Shown here: piece after piece, positions 12,890 to 24,188 of the stretch
Position numbering within the stretch: the first letter of the stretch is position 1
Layout: each line of letters begins with the position of its first letter
Origin: Echinococcus granulosus
Taxonomy: Eukaryota; Platyhelminthes; Cestoda; Cyclophyllidea; Taeniidae
DNA: 64,000 bases
Direction: 5' to 3'
NCBI RefSeq assembly: GCF_000524195.1
Contig: NW_020170392.1
Coordinates: 417,069-481,068, forward strand
The notes under the pieces: generated by a model
The model's input: only the letters and a program-made list of their open reading frames with translations
Told to the model about the DNA's origin: nothing
Databases searched by the model: none
Translations under genes and position numbers: made by a program

Positions 12890-14980
12890 ACACTCCAATT
12901 CCTTAACTGGTGGGGAGTTGACCTGTAAAAGCCGCATGGATATGACAGAGGCACCACTAGCAGAAGTTTATAGCTAGCTGGTCAGACACAAATGTCCTGC
13001 ATCTGCGGTTCCGCCAACAGCCGCTGATACGATTCGATGCTAACTCAGTGGGACTCCGCTCCATTCTAGTGCAATTTAGTCTGAATTGTTCCAAAATATT
13101 GGTTTCATTTATGGTAATAACTTGCCTATACTTAATAAAACACAACCGCTTGCCTTTACCACGCCATCAATAACTTATTGTGCTGCATTGACGCAACACT
13201 GACTCAGGTCCTCTTAACTGCTGCCCTACTGGAGGAAAACACTCACACTTGCGGCTTTAGTACCATGTGCAATCCTTCTTGCAGAATACCGCCTCTGTGT
13301 TTACCGATCTTATGCAAATTCAATGTTTCAGACAACCACTGCGTGATAAAGGAGGCTTTTTTGAAAATGCCGGTGTGAATTTTCACGGAATTTTCTTGAA
13401 AGAATAGAGAGGGTAGTTCATAGACGAAGGATCTCAGGTCATCATGTGAGAATAAAACAAGCGTCTGAAAGAATTAATGGGTATTGTGACCCTGATAAGG
13501 TTCACTAGAGCGTTCATGCCTTGGCAACTGAGTGTAGAGAGGGAGGTGAGAGCGAAGTTAGCAACTCTGGTTACCACCAAATAGTTAGAGCCAAGAAAAC
13601 TAAATAGGTGGAAAACGAAGGTTTCATGGAGTGTCTCGATAACCAAGCAGTGTGCGGTACCACTTTGTGCCTAGAAAACTAGTGTGAAGTAAAGTGGTTA
13701 TTCCCTGTAAAAGGAAGGAGGCTAGACCCTTGCACCAATTCAAAATTTGCACACTACTCCATCACAAGGAATCCGATAGGTGAGGTTATGTTTACTGTGC
13801 ATACGGTCTCCATTACCCACTGCTTATGGGTGCAAAGTGACATGGCAATAACTTTAATAGCACGAAGTCTGCATCAGTGGACTTTGTAATCCTGCATAAA
13901 AACGCGCCGTGCCAAGCGATGGGTGACACTCCCAGCACTTGCCGAGAAAGCACAAAGAGAGCTAATTCACACTGAATGCTCTTTGTCTTCGTTAGACAGG
14001 TCTTTGAGTAAGCCCACTGATATCGCATAGCTAGGATCATTCATCACTTTGCTCATTCATTGTGATGCTTATACTATCCGGATCGAGAATGGCGTCATCA
14101 CAGGTGCCGAGGTGCAACATTTCTTGCTCTGGTATTCATAATCTACAAACCGAGTCTTTTTTGTAGGCGAAAGAAGCAGAATAGGGTAGAATAAGCATTA
14201 TTAAAGGAAGGAGGGGTTGAGAGTCCGTCGGAAAAAGACCAAAGGCTACGAGCCTATCAAAAAAACAATCGGGAGGCTTAAGTACCCGAGACATCAAAAC
14301 AGAGAGTTTAGCATGTGCTTAAAAATCTACAACTTTAACTTAGATAAATACAGAATTTTTAACCAAGCTCTAAAAAGTAGACAAATCCATATATAATTTG
14401 CAGGTTAATATTTAGTGATGATTTACCGGTTAAACAGCGATTTTAATGTATCAAGTACTATTACAATTAACAAATTTCACCTACTCTTAAAATTTTAGAG
14501 GTATTTTCTTCCATGTTTTATTGGTACTTTTGTAAGATTAGCCATATTCCACTAGTGACTCCATGATACGAATTTTCTAAAAATTTGTAGTATATATATA
14601 TTTTACCAGTTTAAGGAGCAAACCCAATCCTACCTTGTAATGCAATGGTTTACTAAAGGTACAACTTTTTATTTAACTCGCTCTTCTATTGCAACATTTA
14701 TTGTTCGTTCGTATCAATCGCAATATATTTTTCCAATATGGCTCTCCAGTTTAATTATTCGCGTCTTCGCTTATGGGACGTTTGTTTCCATGTTATCCAC
14801 CAGAGCACTTTTGTCCACATAGATCTGGGTATCAAAGCCTTGCGCTCGCATATACCGCTATTAGAGAGTTGTCCGCGATTGATCTAAGACTACCAGAATA
14901 CGGCTGGGGATTGTGTGCTCGGTATTACTGTCCAGTTGCGGGAAACTATGAAAAGTTTGCCTTTGTTTCTGACCCTTGGT
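12890..14980. other. Intergenic stretch without a recognisable gene
   Basis: Only short unrelated frames are present on both strands. The segment from about 14300 to 14600 is notably AT-rich, with a short TA-alternating run near 14592. No repeat copy or RNA gene was recognised. Confidence 0.5.
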
Positions 14981-14981
14981 T

Positions 14982-17900
14982 ATGTCTAAAGCCTCTTCTA
15001 GTCATTCAGCGACGATCATCACGAATAGGATTCCGCCGAGTGATCACGATCAGCCGAAGCAGTCCTCTATAGCTCGTGGGAAACCGGAGGTGCGTCCCTT
15101 GCCTTGTCGTATTTTTTTTCAGTGGCAAAAGAACACGTTACGTGTGTGTGGGAACTGGTCCGAACAACTTAGCTCAAAAGGGAAAGTATATTTCTATAAC
15201 TGTATAACCGAAGTATCTCAATGGCAGAAGCCTCTTGAGTGGACACTTCCCGATATGACTCAAAGTGAGCTGCATAAGTTCATTTGTGACCGGCAAGGCG
15301 AAGGTATTCTATCTTTCCGTTGTTAACATAAAAGGTCAAACTGTTAAGCGTCCATATTCTGCGCTAAATCAGGTAGATAGAGTGAAATCCCGACTGCAAG
15401 ATGGTGCGTCTTCTCCCAAGCGTCAAAGGTACTCCGGGTCTAAAGGCGGTGTTGATCGAACTAAGATTGAAGGAAATTCATATTCTCATCTAGATCAACA
15501 CAACTTGCATGTCAATTCGCCGAGAAAAGTTGACCGTTCGGGTAAGATGCAAATGTAGTGGGTCAGTTCAGAATTTTCGCACAACGTAGGCCATGGATCA
15601 CCACAGCGGGTTCATCAGAACATACGGGATTCTTTTGACGGGGTCAAGATTGGTTCATCCTTAGCTTCAACTTCATATTGCATCAATAGCATAGAGAATC
15701 ATGGCCCCCGTGAAGAAAGTGGTGATTTCCAGGCCAAGGTGTCTTCGAACAGGGTACTTCCACACGACGATAAGGTAAAGGCGTTTAAGTTGATAAGGAG
15801 ATTTAGATTCACCAGAATCCTACTACGATTGAAACTGGACGGTTTTCTTCCCTATCTCCCCTGGTAATTTTTGAATTAACGGGATTTTACTGTCGGTTAA
15901 GAGTTGGAGATGTGGTTTTCTGGGTCTCTGTTGCTCTACTCCTTAGGCTGATGCAACCATGCCACCCAAATTAGCAAGTATTCTTGCCCCACATTCAACT
16001 CGAAGTCCGCTTTTGATGACTGCATCCTCTGGTCAAATGCCAAGTAGTGATCCACAGTCATCCACGTCTCGATCTTCCAGTCCTTCATTGCCTCGCAATG
16101 AGACAACACATACTCTCCGGCAACATCCTGCTAGTATGTGCCAACGTCGGCCTCCACACGACTTGCCAGCTGTAAATAACGGCGATTCCCTACTTCCTGA
16201 TATTCAATCTAAAGATGGTTGCTCTTCCAAATCCGATCGGCGTTCTACACAAATTGACAAACAGCGTAAGCGCTAGCTCCAAAGAATCAGCGGAAATACG
16301 CTGCGTTATGTCCTTAAGAAATAAACCTTAGCTTTATCAAGAATTAAATGGTAAGGCTTTGTCCCTGTCGAAACTTCATCTGTGTGCACTTTGCTTTTTG
16401 TGCACTAACGGAGCTGCGCTTCTTACGATCGCTACATGGAAATAGCTTTTTGTTCGCGTATTAGTTGAAGTAACTGGTAAAAAAAGTTTTTATGCTTTTA
16501 ATAAACATATTTGAAGAACTATCGCAGCTATGAGCACCTGTTGACTATTCTCACAATTCGCAAAGTACATTATTTCCTTGTCTGTTCCAATTGCTGCTGA
16601 CGCGCTTTTGCCATCCAGCGTAGGTATCCTGTGTATTCGGCGCCGAAGTGGCCTGGATTGCATTTCTTGAGTTGAGGACACGCGATTAGCCTTCCGTTGC
16701 CGTCTTTATGATTACTGCCTATAGGCTACACACTAATTGTAAGGCTTATGAACATGGTGGACAGTTCCCAAAGTCCAGCTCGTCTCTAGTTTGAGCATCG
16801 CTTCATTCTAGTGAAGCAGTGCAGCGAGAGTGGTTTTGGCCCGTTTGTACCGACCAACCTTGGCTTATGGATTCTAGTTCTTTGTCAAATTGGTTGTTTC
16901 TGGCACCCACGTAGCGTTGCTAATTGGCCAAGTCCCGTAGTTGTGTAGGCAATACCTACGGGGGACGGCATCACTTAACCGTACTAACTTTGGATGAGCA
17001 TTCTCTGGTCTGCGTTACCGCTTTCGCGGTTTTGCAGTTTTCTCTACCGCATCATCCCAGGCTTCCTGCTATGGGACTTTCGTTCATTTTTACGTCGTCA
17101 TTTGGCTCATGTAATCGCCCATTTAGGCAGCGCAAGGACCTAGAAAAAGTGTCAGCCATCATCAAAAGTAAAACCTAGTTTTTCTGTTATCTGGTTCTCA
17201 ACTTTCAAAATTTTATGTAACTTTTCTAGGTACTGCGCAGGGGCTTTTTAAAAGGATTCTGCCAACTCGCAATGCAAAGTAGAAGCTGATTAAATTATAT
17301 TTAGAGAAGCCAAACGAAGATTAGCTTCTTATTAATTCCCTTTTGTCGCAAGTTTTTAATTCACTTAAAAAGCTTTTTTGACCTGGTTTTATCGTGCATC
17401 CTTCACCCTTACAAATTGTAGTTTATCATCCTTGTTATTTCACCGCTTTTCCTACCACATAAGCTAGTTCTTTCTAACCTCCAATCCATAAATTTACAAA
17501 TGCCTTGGGGTTTGCGCTAATTCTAACGCATGGGAATGTAGTCGTAGACTGAATCCTGTGTTTCAATGCATGGCGATATATCAACAAAGTACGGGACAAC
17601 GGTGTAGGCTTTTCTCAAGTGTGGCGCTTCCTGATGTCGCACACTCAGTTTAAAATAATTTGATTCTAGTTCTTTATGGCTCCATTTTCATCGAGGGCGC
17701 GTATTTTGGCCACCATTAGTCGTTTTTATTATTTTTCCTTTGTTATAGCCACATCTCCGCAACGAACCAGTTCAATAAAACCAGATCAGGTTCTCCGGAA
17801 TCTCGTGTCTGTGCTGAGTCACGTAGTTGATAAACGAGATCGGCTGTCCCTTTCCAATGCCTCGGGTTGCAACAATCGTACTCCCCCTGTTAATTCCGCT

Positions 17901-19918
17901 TCCCGTTCTCAACCATTGGTTGCTAACCTCTTGTCCACTTTCTTAGGAACACGTGCGTTTCTTCTTTAAAATATTTCGCTGAGAATTTTTTGACTGTCAC
18001 AAACTTGGTCATAAGCTTTGTTTTGTCGGTGCACATGCACCCGCTTGGATTCGGTAAGGTGATTGCTCTCCCTCAGTCGCAAACCAACTGCGAGTTCTAG
18101 GTTCAAGGGTCTCAGAGACGTGTAAATAGGTGTTTTGTGCTACCTGAAACTGCACTTCTACTCTACAATGCGGCTTTAGTTGTTCGTTTACTGAAACGGG
18201 GATGTTCCTACAATTCTGCACTGTAGATAGGACTTACCATGCTGAGCCGATAACAGCCTCAGACATGCTGGAAGCTCAGCCCCGTTTAACTGCCGTAAGG
18301 GATGCAGTACGACCTCACTTTAGTTTACCTGCTCTGAGCGCACTTCGACCCACAGTTGCTGTTTTGAATCGAGTCTCGCTTATTGACCAAATCAGCCAAT
18401 CACCCGACACAATTGCCTACTACATGTGACTTCACTTCACCAATGGCATGCATTTACGTCTGGACAGAGTTCGCAGGGTCGGTGTGTCACAATCGATGCG
18501 CTGCCATGTTATTGAGTGCGTGAGACTGGCACCTGGTTGCTCATTCGACCGGTCTCTTGCTTCATCTGGCTGGTTTCCGCTCGTTACGTGAAGCCGCGGT
18601 TTGCATCTAAGAGGTTCACCGTCATTTTGCCAAGGACGCTAAGGGCGCCTCCATATATGCATTTTACCGTAACTTTTCGGGCGTTTTTAATCAATACGCT
18701 TCCGTTTTAGATAAAAGATTGGTTGATGGTAGAACGGCATCTCACACGTCTTCTCCCGTGTCCAATAAGTATGTGGCATTAAAGCTACGGATGCCTTACC
18801 TTCTTATTCTAAAGTTTAATATCCTGTGATGAGTTCAACGTGCCTTCGTGCTTCTGATATTTTTAAGCTAAATTTCGTCCTATTTTTTCGCGATTGTTTA
18901 AGCCTGCCTTCAAAGCCATAATCTGAGCTCCGTCCCTCTTGTAGAGGTTCGTTAAATGGCTCAGACAAAACCAAAAATGAGCGTACCCCTACATGTCCAT
19001 CTTCGTCCGATGGTACATCAATCATATCACCTTGTCCACGCAATTCCCCTTCTCCTGCCAATACCGCTTCCGACTTTCGAAATCATCCGCAAAAGCGTCA
19101 CAGTCCATTGGATTCACGTGCTGTTGTCGGCGATGCACTGCAGCTTCGGCGAAGTCATTCAAGCGAGGAGGATGGAGGTACTGTGAATCCTCTTTCCGCC
19201 TGTGCTTCGGATAGTCGACGTTATCCCTTGTCTCTCGATGCTCCGGAGGTGTTGCAGTTTGTTGATTCCCACCTCTCGGTGCGGTTCCAACATCCCGTGG
19301 CCGATACGATCGAGACTGAAGTACTTTTGTGACATTTCTCTAGCTACATCATATTTTAAGCCATTTGTTCCTCAAATCCACAGTCACACATGATGATCGA
19401 GAAAGCTGTAGATCGCATCTCTATTCATGCTACCGTTATGATCACCTCTCCATTTATGCAGACTCATTGTGTTAGCGTTTTGTCAAACCCGTTTGCTTGG
19501 CAAACGCACAAATTTAAGCAAGTGCCTTGTACGCTCATTGCTTATCACACTAATTCACTTGGGAGTTATTTAGAGTTATGCCGTCCAGTCAGTTTGTTCT
19601 TAATGATTCCCCCATTTTGCTTTCAGGCACAGTCATTATTGCGTAATTTCGATCGCCTGCACAGTGTCCTCTATAGTGAGCTGTCTGGCGAACTAAAGAA
19701 ACTACGCGCCCTAGTGTGCATAAGTGAAACGAAACTGAAAATCCATCAGCAAAGGTACGCTTGACCCCTCGCCTGCCGTTGCATTCACTATCATCACCTT
19801 CCTGCGGTTTAGCTCTTGATGTTTAATCCTTAGGAAGGAATCTCTGCAAGAATTGATGGATGCGATCGAGTCGAAAAAGGCGCTACCACTCCTGGGTTCT
19901 CCTGACGCCCCAATTTGA
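14982..19918 (+). CDS. WAC: WW domain-containing adaptor with coiled coil (WAC)
   Basis: Nine exons join in phase to 674 residues (human WAC is of similar size): 14982-15303, 15335-15541, 15590-15774, 15947-16265, 17749-17952, 18227-18425, 18945-19320, 19627-19754, 19834-19918. The WW domain spans about residues 57-87, with W59, the YFYNC core, SQW at 79-81 and P84. It matches WAC closely (W.E..SS.GK.Y.YNC.TEVSQW.KP.EW). The middle is rich in Ser, Pro and Arg and probably disordered. The C terminus (ELKKLRALV... onward) matches the coiled-coil end of WAC. In animals WAC is a nuclear adaptor that bridges the RNF20/40 H2B ubiquitin ligase to RNA polymerase II. The end faces MRPL16. Intron 1 (31 bp) is required, because reading through it meets a stop. 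Exon boundaries in the middle (17.7-18.4 kb) rest on phase and splice sites alone, so they are less certain than the two ends. Confidence 0.9.
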
Positions 19919-20157
19919 GTGCCACCACCCCTCTGGCGTCACGCGCCCGGCCGTTCGCCTCATTTCATTCCGTTCCTGCTCTCCAATGGCAGCTCTAAGC
20001 TACGTACCGTCTAAGCTACCATCCCCCACAATTGCGATCCCCCTCATCTGGGACCCCTCCTGCTGTAAAGAATCCCCCTCCCCACCTCTGCCCTGCCTTC
20101 CCGTCTCTACGGTCGGTGCTTGTGACCTCTGACAAAACGTGGTTGGTGTTGGTATTT

Positions 20158-20168
20158 TTTATTTTATT
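20158..20168 (-). terminator. Polyadenylation signals of MRPL16
   Basis: On the minus strand two overlapping AATAAA-type signals lie about 175 bp downstream of the MRPL16 stop. They fall inside the 424 bp tail-to-tail gap shared with WAC. Confidence 0.5.
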
Positions 20169-20342
20169 ACGTGATTGCCTGTCGGAATGTCGTGGCCACA
20201 AGACGCAACGTAGGGTAATAGTTCCGCTTAATCTCCCGCCCTATGTACAGTTGTACACTTATTCAGATTATAATTTTTATCATGACTATTCAATTTTTAC
20301 AAGGACGGTGATGTCGGGGGTGGGTAGGATCCGCGGTTTAGA

Positions 20343-21424
20343 TCACTTGAAACTGGTATCGCCCCACTCGAGGTGCCAGGGGCTGATAAAAGACCGACAT
20401 CCTGCGTAGTTTTTCAGCAGCGCCCGGCCTGGAGGATAAAAGGGGTTGACGTTCTTCTCAGCAATGTAGAATTCCAGTTTTGCCTCCATGTCGAGTAGTT
20501 CCTGGGACACGAACCGCGCACTGAAGGGCAAGAGGTTGGCAATTCCGGTTAGTATACGAGAGGCCTCACGCCATTCAAGGTGGCCGCCGAGTTCTACTAT
20601 AATCCTGTTGGCTCGAACGGGTGTGACGTAGTGATGAATGTCGGCTGAGTGAGGGTGATTACGACATCTGAAGCCAATTACCTTTCCCTCCTCCCATTCG
20701 TTTGCCGAGAGATTTTCTCGTTTTCGGTTTCCAAGGTCCGGGTACTCGCCATACGGCAAACATTCTCTTCTCGTCAATTTTCCTATTGACAGTTGCGCGA
20801 ATCATATCTAGGTGTCCAATTAGGAGTTCCCCACCCTCGAGAGCCTAATCGAACCAGAGCAATATTAGGCTAGGAAAAAAATATACGTAAAGGGCTCATA
20901 ATAAAACTACAAGTGATAAAGTGCTAGAGCGCTTCTCCAATGCTCAATCCAATGCCAACAGAACGCATGAGCCAATTCATATAGAATGCGAAGTAGGAGC
21001 TATTACAACCGGACCCGTAAATACAGCTTATCGCAGTGCTTTCAATTTTACCATATTATTTCGTAGATGATGAGAAGCGGTCACAGAGCCGGCAATGCAG
21101 CTACCATACCTGAATACCGAACTGGGAATGATTCAACAAGTGGTTGACAGTTTCAGGACCTCGAAGATCATAATGTCTTCTAGGATATTTGTACATCCGT
21201 TCACCACTTCCTAAAACCGGAGTGCGAAGAAGAGGATACAGCTTCCGTCGGTCAGGTGGGAATTCAATGTCATCAAGTTCACCGCGGATGACATAATTCT
21301 TCATATAGTGTCTCTCGCTGAATGGCAACGGAATACGATGAAATAATGCACTGCCAGATTTTAAAACCTGAAATAAGTTCTCAAGTAAACCACTAAGGCG
21401 CCGGAGACCTATCGCTGGTGGCAT
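20343..21424 (-). CDS. MRPL16: Mitochondrial large-subunit ribosomal protein L16 (uL16m)
   Basis: Three exons (21424-21110, 20844-20682, 20644-20343) join in phase to 259 residues, the usual length for animal MRPL16. The second exon gives [13 protein letters not shown] and KRMGGGK. The third gives [28 protein letters not shown] and a C-terminal ISPWHLEW segment. These are the diagnostic uL16 order and motifs. The protein sits near the peptidyl-transferase region of the mitochondrial ribosome (family knowledge). The second intron is only 37 bp; without it the frame breaks between GGGK and the HYVTP motif. An acceptor-like CTGTAG lies one base before the ATG, consistent with trans-splicing. The gene starts back to back with TMEM59 and ends facing WAC. 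Confidence 0.95.
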
Positions 21425-21895
21425 ACTACAGTGAATGAGATTGAGGCCCCATAACCAACGGATCAGAAGACAGAAGCAGGTATACTACATTTAAAAGTAT
21501 GAGTTAAGGTAAACCTGTTATGCTCATTTCGAAAAACAATTGAGTTAACGTAAAAATACATGCCATACAAATTAATGAGAAAGAAACCTATATTAAAACA
21601 GTGGCCTCTGCCTTAAGGCATCAGTATCGCAAAAAATATTTTATTTTCTAAGTAAACTAATTAGTTTAGTAAAATAAACTCTGCAAAAACTCGAGACTTT
21701 TTGGAGGACAGTAGTTGACCAATAATATTGTTCGCCCTGACAAACAGATATTTAAATAGACGAGACTTAAAAAATATATTTTTGTAATTAAATTTTTACT
21801 GCTAGCGTTTTAATGCGCTATTTGTATTGTGTTTGCAACGGCTATCGCTGTTTTAGTCGGTCAATTTTCAAGTCGAGTCGGCGGTACAATTGAGA
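21425..21895. promoter_or_regulatory. Shared divergent promoter region of MRPL16 and TMEM59
   Basis: Only 471 bp separate the two start codons, which face away from each other. The stretch is AT-rich, especially 21600-21800, and has no open frame of note. A shared promoter is inferred from spacing alone; no specific factor site was recognised. Confidence 0.5.
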
Positions 21896-23146
21896 ATGAT
21901 GGTCGCCTGGTTGTTCCTGCTCCTGCCGTCGGTTCTCTCTCTTCCTTTCAGCTGCCACGATTGCGATGAGAACTGTCGTAATAGATATGTACGCTGAAGA
22001 TTTTTTGTTATATCTTTTAGAGTATCGCGAGTCTTGGTGAGGCTTGTGTTTTTGGATGCCATTCGTCAGTCGGTCTCAATGCTCGAACGGATGAGTTTGG
22101 TGTGAACTTGGATTGTGAGCAAAAGTGCAGTCATTTTGAAGATAGTGATTCGAAGTCGGCTTGTTTTGTTGGTTGCACGTATATAGCTCCCTTGGAAATC
22201 GTACGCCCTCAAAGTGGACCATCGCCAATTTTCGATGCTCTTAGTGGTCCAATCATGAAGTTTGTTCCTCTGTTCCTCGTTTCACGTTTTCTTCAGGATA
22301 TTTTCTTTCTTATCCTTGAATGACAATGGTCGTAAGTGATGATTTTTACTAATTGATTTGTTTTACAGAACCTGAGCAAGACCAAGTACCTGTGAGGGAA
22401 TCGCATATCCGTCTTGTGGTTCCTAAAGGTATGTTCGGGTTTTGAAGTTGTCGTTAACTGTGTAGAACCCTCGCACATGATGGATGACAGTGTGTACGTG
22501 ATTATGAATGTTATTCACGATTCGAATGACGAGTCCCCAACTTCATTCCACATCATGCCCGTGTCATCAAATGATGATGGTTCGGAAATGCCTTCTTTTG
22601 CAAGAACTTTTTGCCGCCGAGCTCACATTGCTCTCCACAACCTTGCAGCCCATCCTCTTTTTTTGGTTTCCGTTATTCTCATGTTTGTCATCAGCGCTAC
22701 TCTACTTGTGTTCGCTTGCGTGCGCCTCAGCGCTCGTCGTGCGCGTTGTGCCACTTTTCAGCGCCAATACCGGGTCAGCTTCCATTTTATCATATTTGTA
22801 CAGTTACCTTTGTCTTTCGCACTCATATTTGTACAAGTCAGTAGTTTGCTTATTCGGTCCTCACATTTATAAGCCTTCATTAAATTTTGTAGTTTTACAC
22901 TTTCTCTGATGTCTATGAGTTGGTAGGATTTGCATTTTTAAAATTTGGCTCCTCTTTATCTTACTTCGATTACAGCGCATGCCGGCCTTCTTTAAGCCTG
23001 CCTCAGTGAAGGTCAGTCTGTTGACACCGCAGCCGACATTCGAGGACGAGGAGGCTCCGGAACTTCCACCAAAAGAATCAATCGACAAAAAAGCTCCTAT
23101 GCAATGGACTGAACCCTCTGAACACTCGAATTCGCCCTTCGCCTGA
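21896..23146 (+). CDS. TMEM59-family single-pass membrane protein
   Basis: Six exons (21896-21988, 22021-22259, 22297-22331, 22369-22428, 22466-22773, 22976-23146) join in phase to 301 residues; human TMEM59 has 323. A signal peptide with a strongly hydrophobic core (WLFLLL) opens the protein. The luminal part has paired cysteine motifs (C..C...C, C...C, LDCEQKC, ACFVGC), as in TMEM59. A single membrane segment (HPLFLVSVILMFVIS onward, about 215-235) follows. The cytoplasmic tail contains acidic and proline-rich residues. TMEM59 acts in Golgi and endosomal membranes, influences glycosylation of cargo, and recruits ATG16L1 (knowledge from vertebrates). Four of the five introns are 32, 37, 37 and 37 bp; the fifth is 202 bp. 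TMEM59 and TMEM59L cannot be separated here. The two adjacent ATG codons at the start are both possible. Confidence 0.88.
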
Positions 23147-23288
23147 TATTATTTAACATTCCAGCCTTCCCTTCTCACGTTACTCTCTACGCTAATATTT
23201 TGCAAGTCCTGTGCCACAACTTGTCGTTTGCGACTTTAATAATCGCGTTTCACTTATAAGTGCAACCAAATTGTTGTCATTGCTATCT

Positions 23289-23294
23289 AATAAA
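23289..23294 (+). terminator. Polyadenylation signal of the TMEM59-family gene
   Basis: AATAAA stands about 140 bp after the stop codon, a typical 3' UTR distance. Confidence 0.6.
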
Positions 23295-24105
23295 GTTACC
23301 TAAATAAGTATTCTTGTCTTTGCCTTTAATGTGCCTCCGATGTGCTTTGAGTAGCTGCTCACGCATTTTATTTATCGAGGTTCTTCGGTCTATTCATTCG
23401 GCGAGGCCTGTTAATGTAAATGCAAGGTGATCGGTTGTACTTGAGGACCGGGAGCGTCTTGCGTCACTAAGGTCATGGTCTACTTCGAACTAGTATTAGT
23501 ATTTGCTCCGGATTGCTCATACTTGTTGCTGAGGTATTATCTCAGCTTGAACAGATCGACAATGCATTCCTCCATAGCTTGTCGCGGTAGCATTTCCAAA
23601 CTGCCATGAGATCTTCGTTGGCTGCTTCGCTTTCTTTTTTGATTTGTGACAGAGTGACATGCGTAAACTATCACCACCTTCATTATCCTGCTGCAGAACG
23701 CAATAGTTCCGCCATCTTCGCGCCTTTGCCATTGTTGCCGATTGCCGACCATGGCCGTTAGTGTCGAATAGCGCCTCAAGTATTTGCTCTTTCCAAATTT
23801 ATGATCTGGTACTTCCTAACATAGAAAATTTCTTTGCTAGTTGGATATCTTTGAAATCGTTACCAAGTCATTGATCATTAAACTCCGAGTTGATGTTTTA
23901 AAGTTGCGTATACCTGTATGCGAATTCACACCGAAAGTCGTGTGCTATTTGTATTCTGGTAGCTACATATCCTTGTTACGGTTAGCTTAAAAAACAAAAG
24001 TTATCTTGCACATCACTCATCTAGAGAGGAATTGATGGCCAGCGTTGAGCTGAACATTTTTTGAGCAAAGGTTCGACCGCTATGGTTTCTTTCCTTCTCA
24101 CTTGC

Positions 24106-24110
24106 AGAAA
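24106..24110 (+). promoter_or_regulatory. Splice acceptor upstream of THG1, possible spliced-leader site
   Basis: A strong pyrimidine tract followed by CTTGCAG ends at 24107. From 24108 the frame is open and continuous with THG1, adding 27 residues before its first ATG. The acceptor could join a cis exon further left or accept a spliced leader. See the matching finding. Confidence 0.5.
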
Positions 24111-24188
24111 TTCTTCCTCACCGGTGCTCGTCACTTCATCTTAGCAAGGAAAGTCTCCCCTCTCTTCCGTCCATTGAACCGCAGCAAA

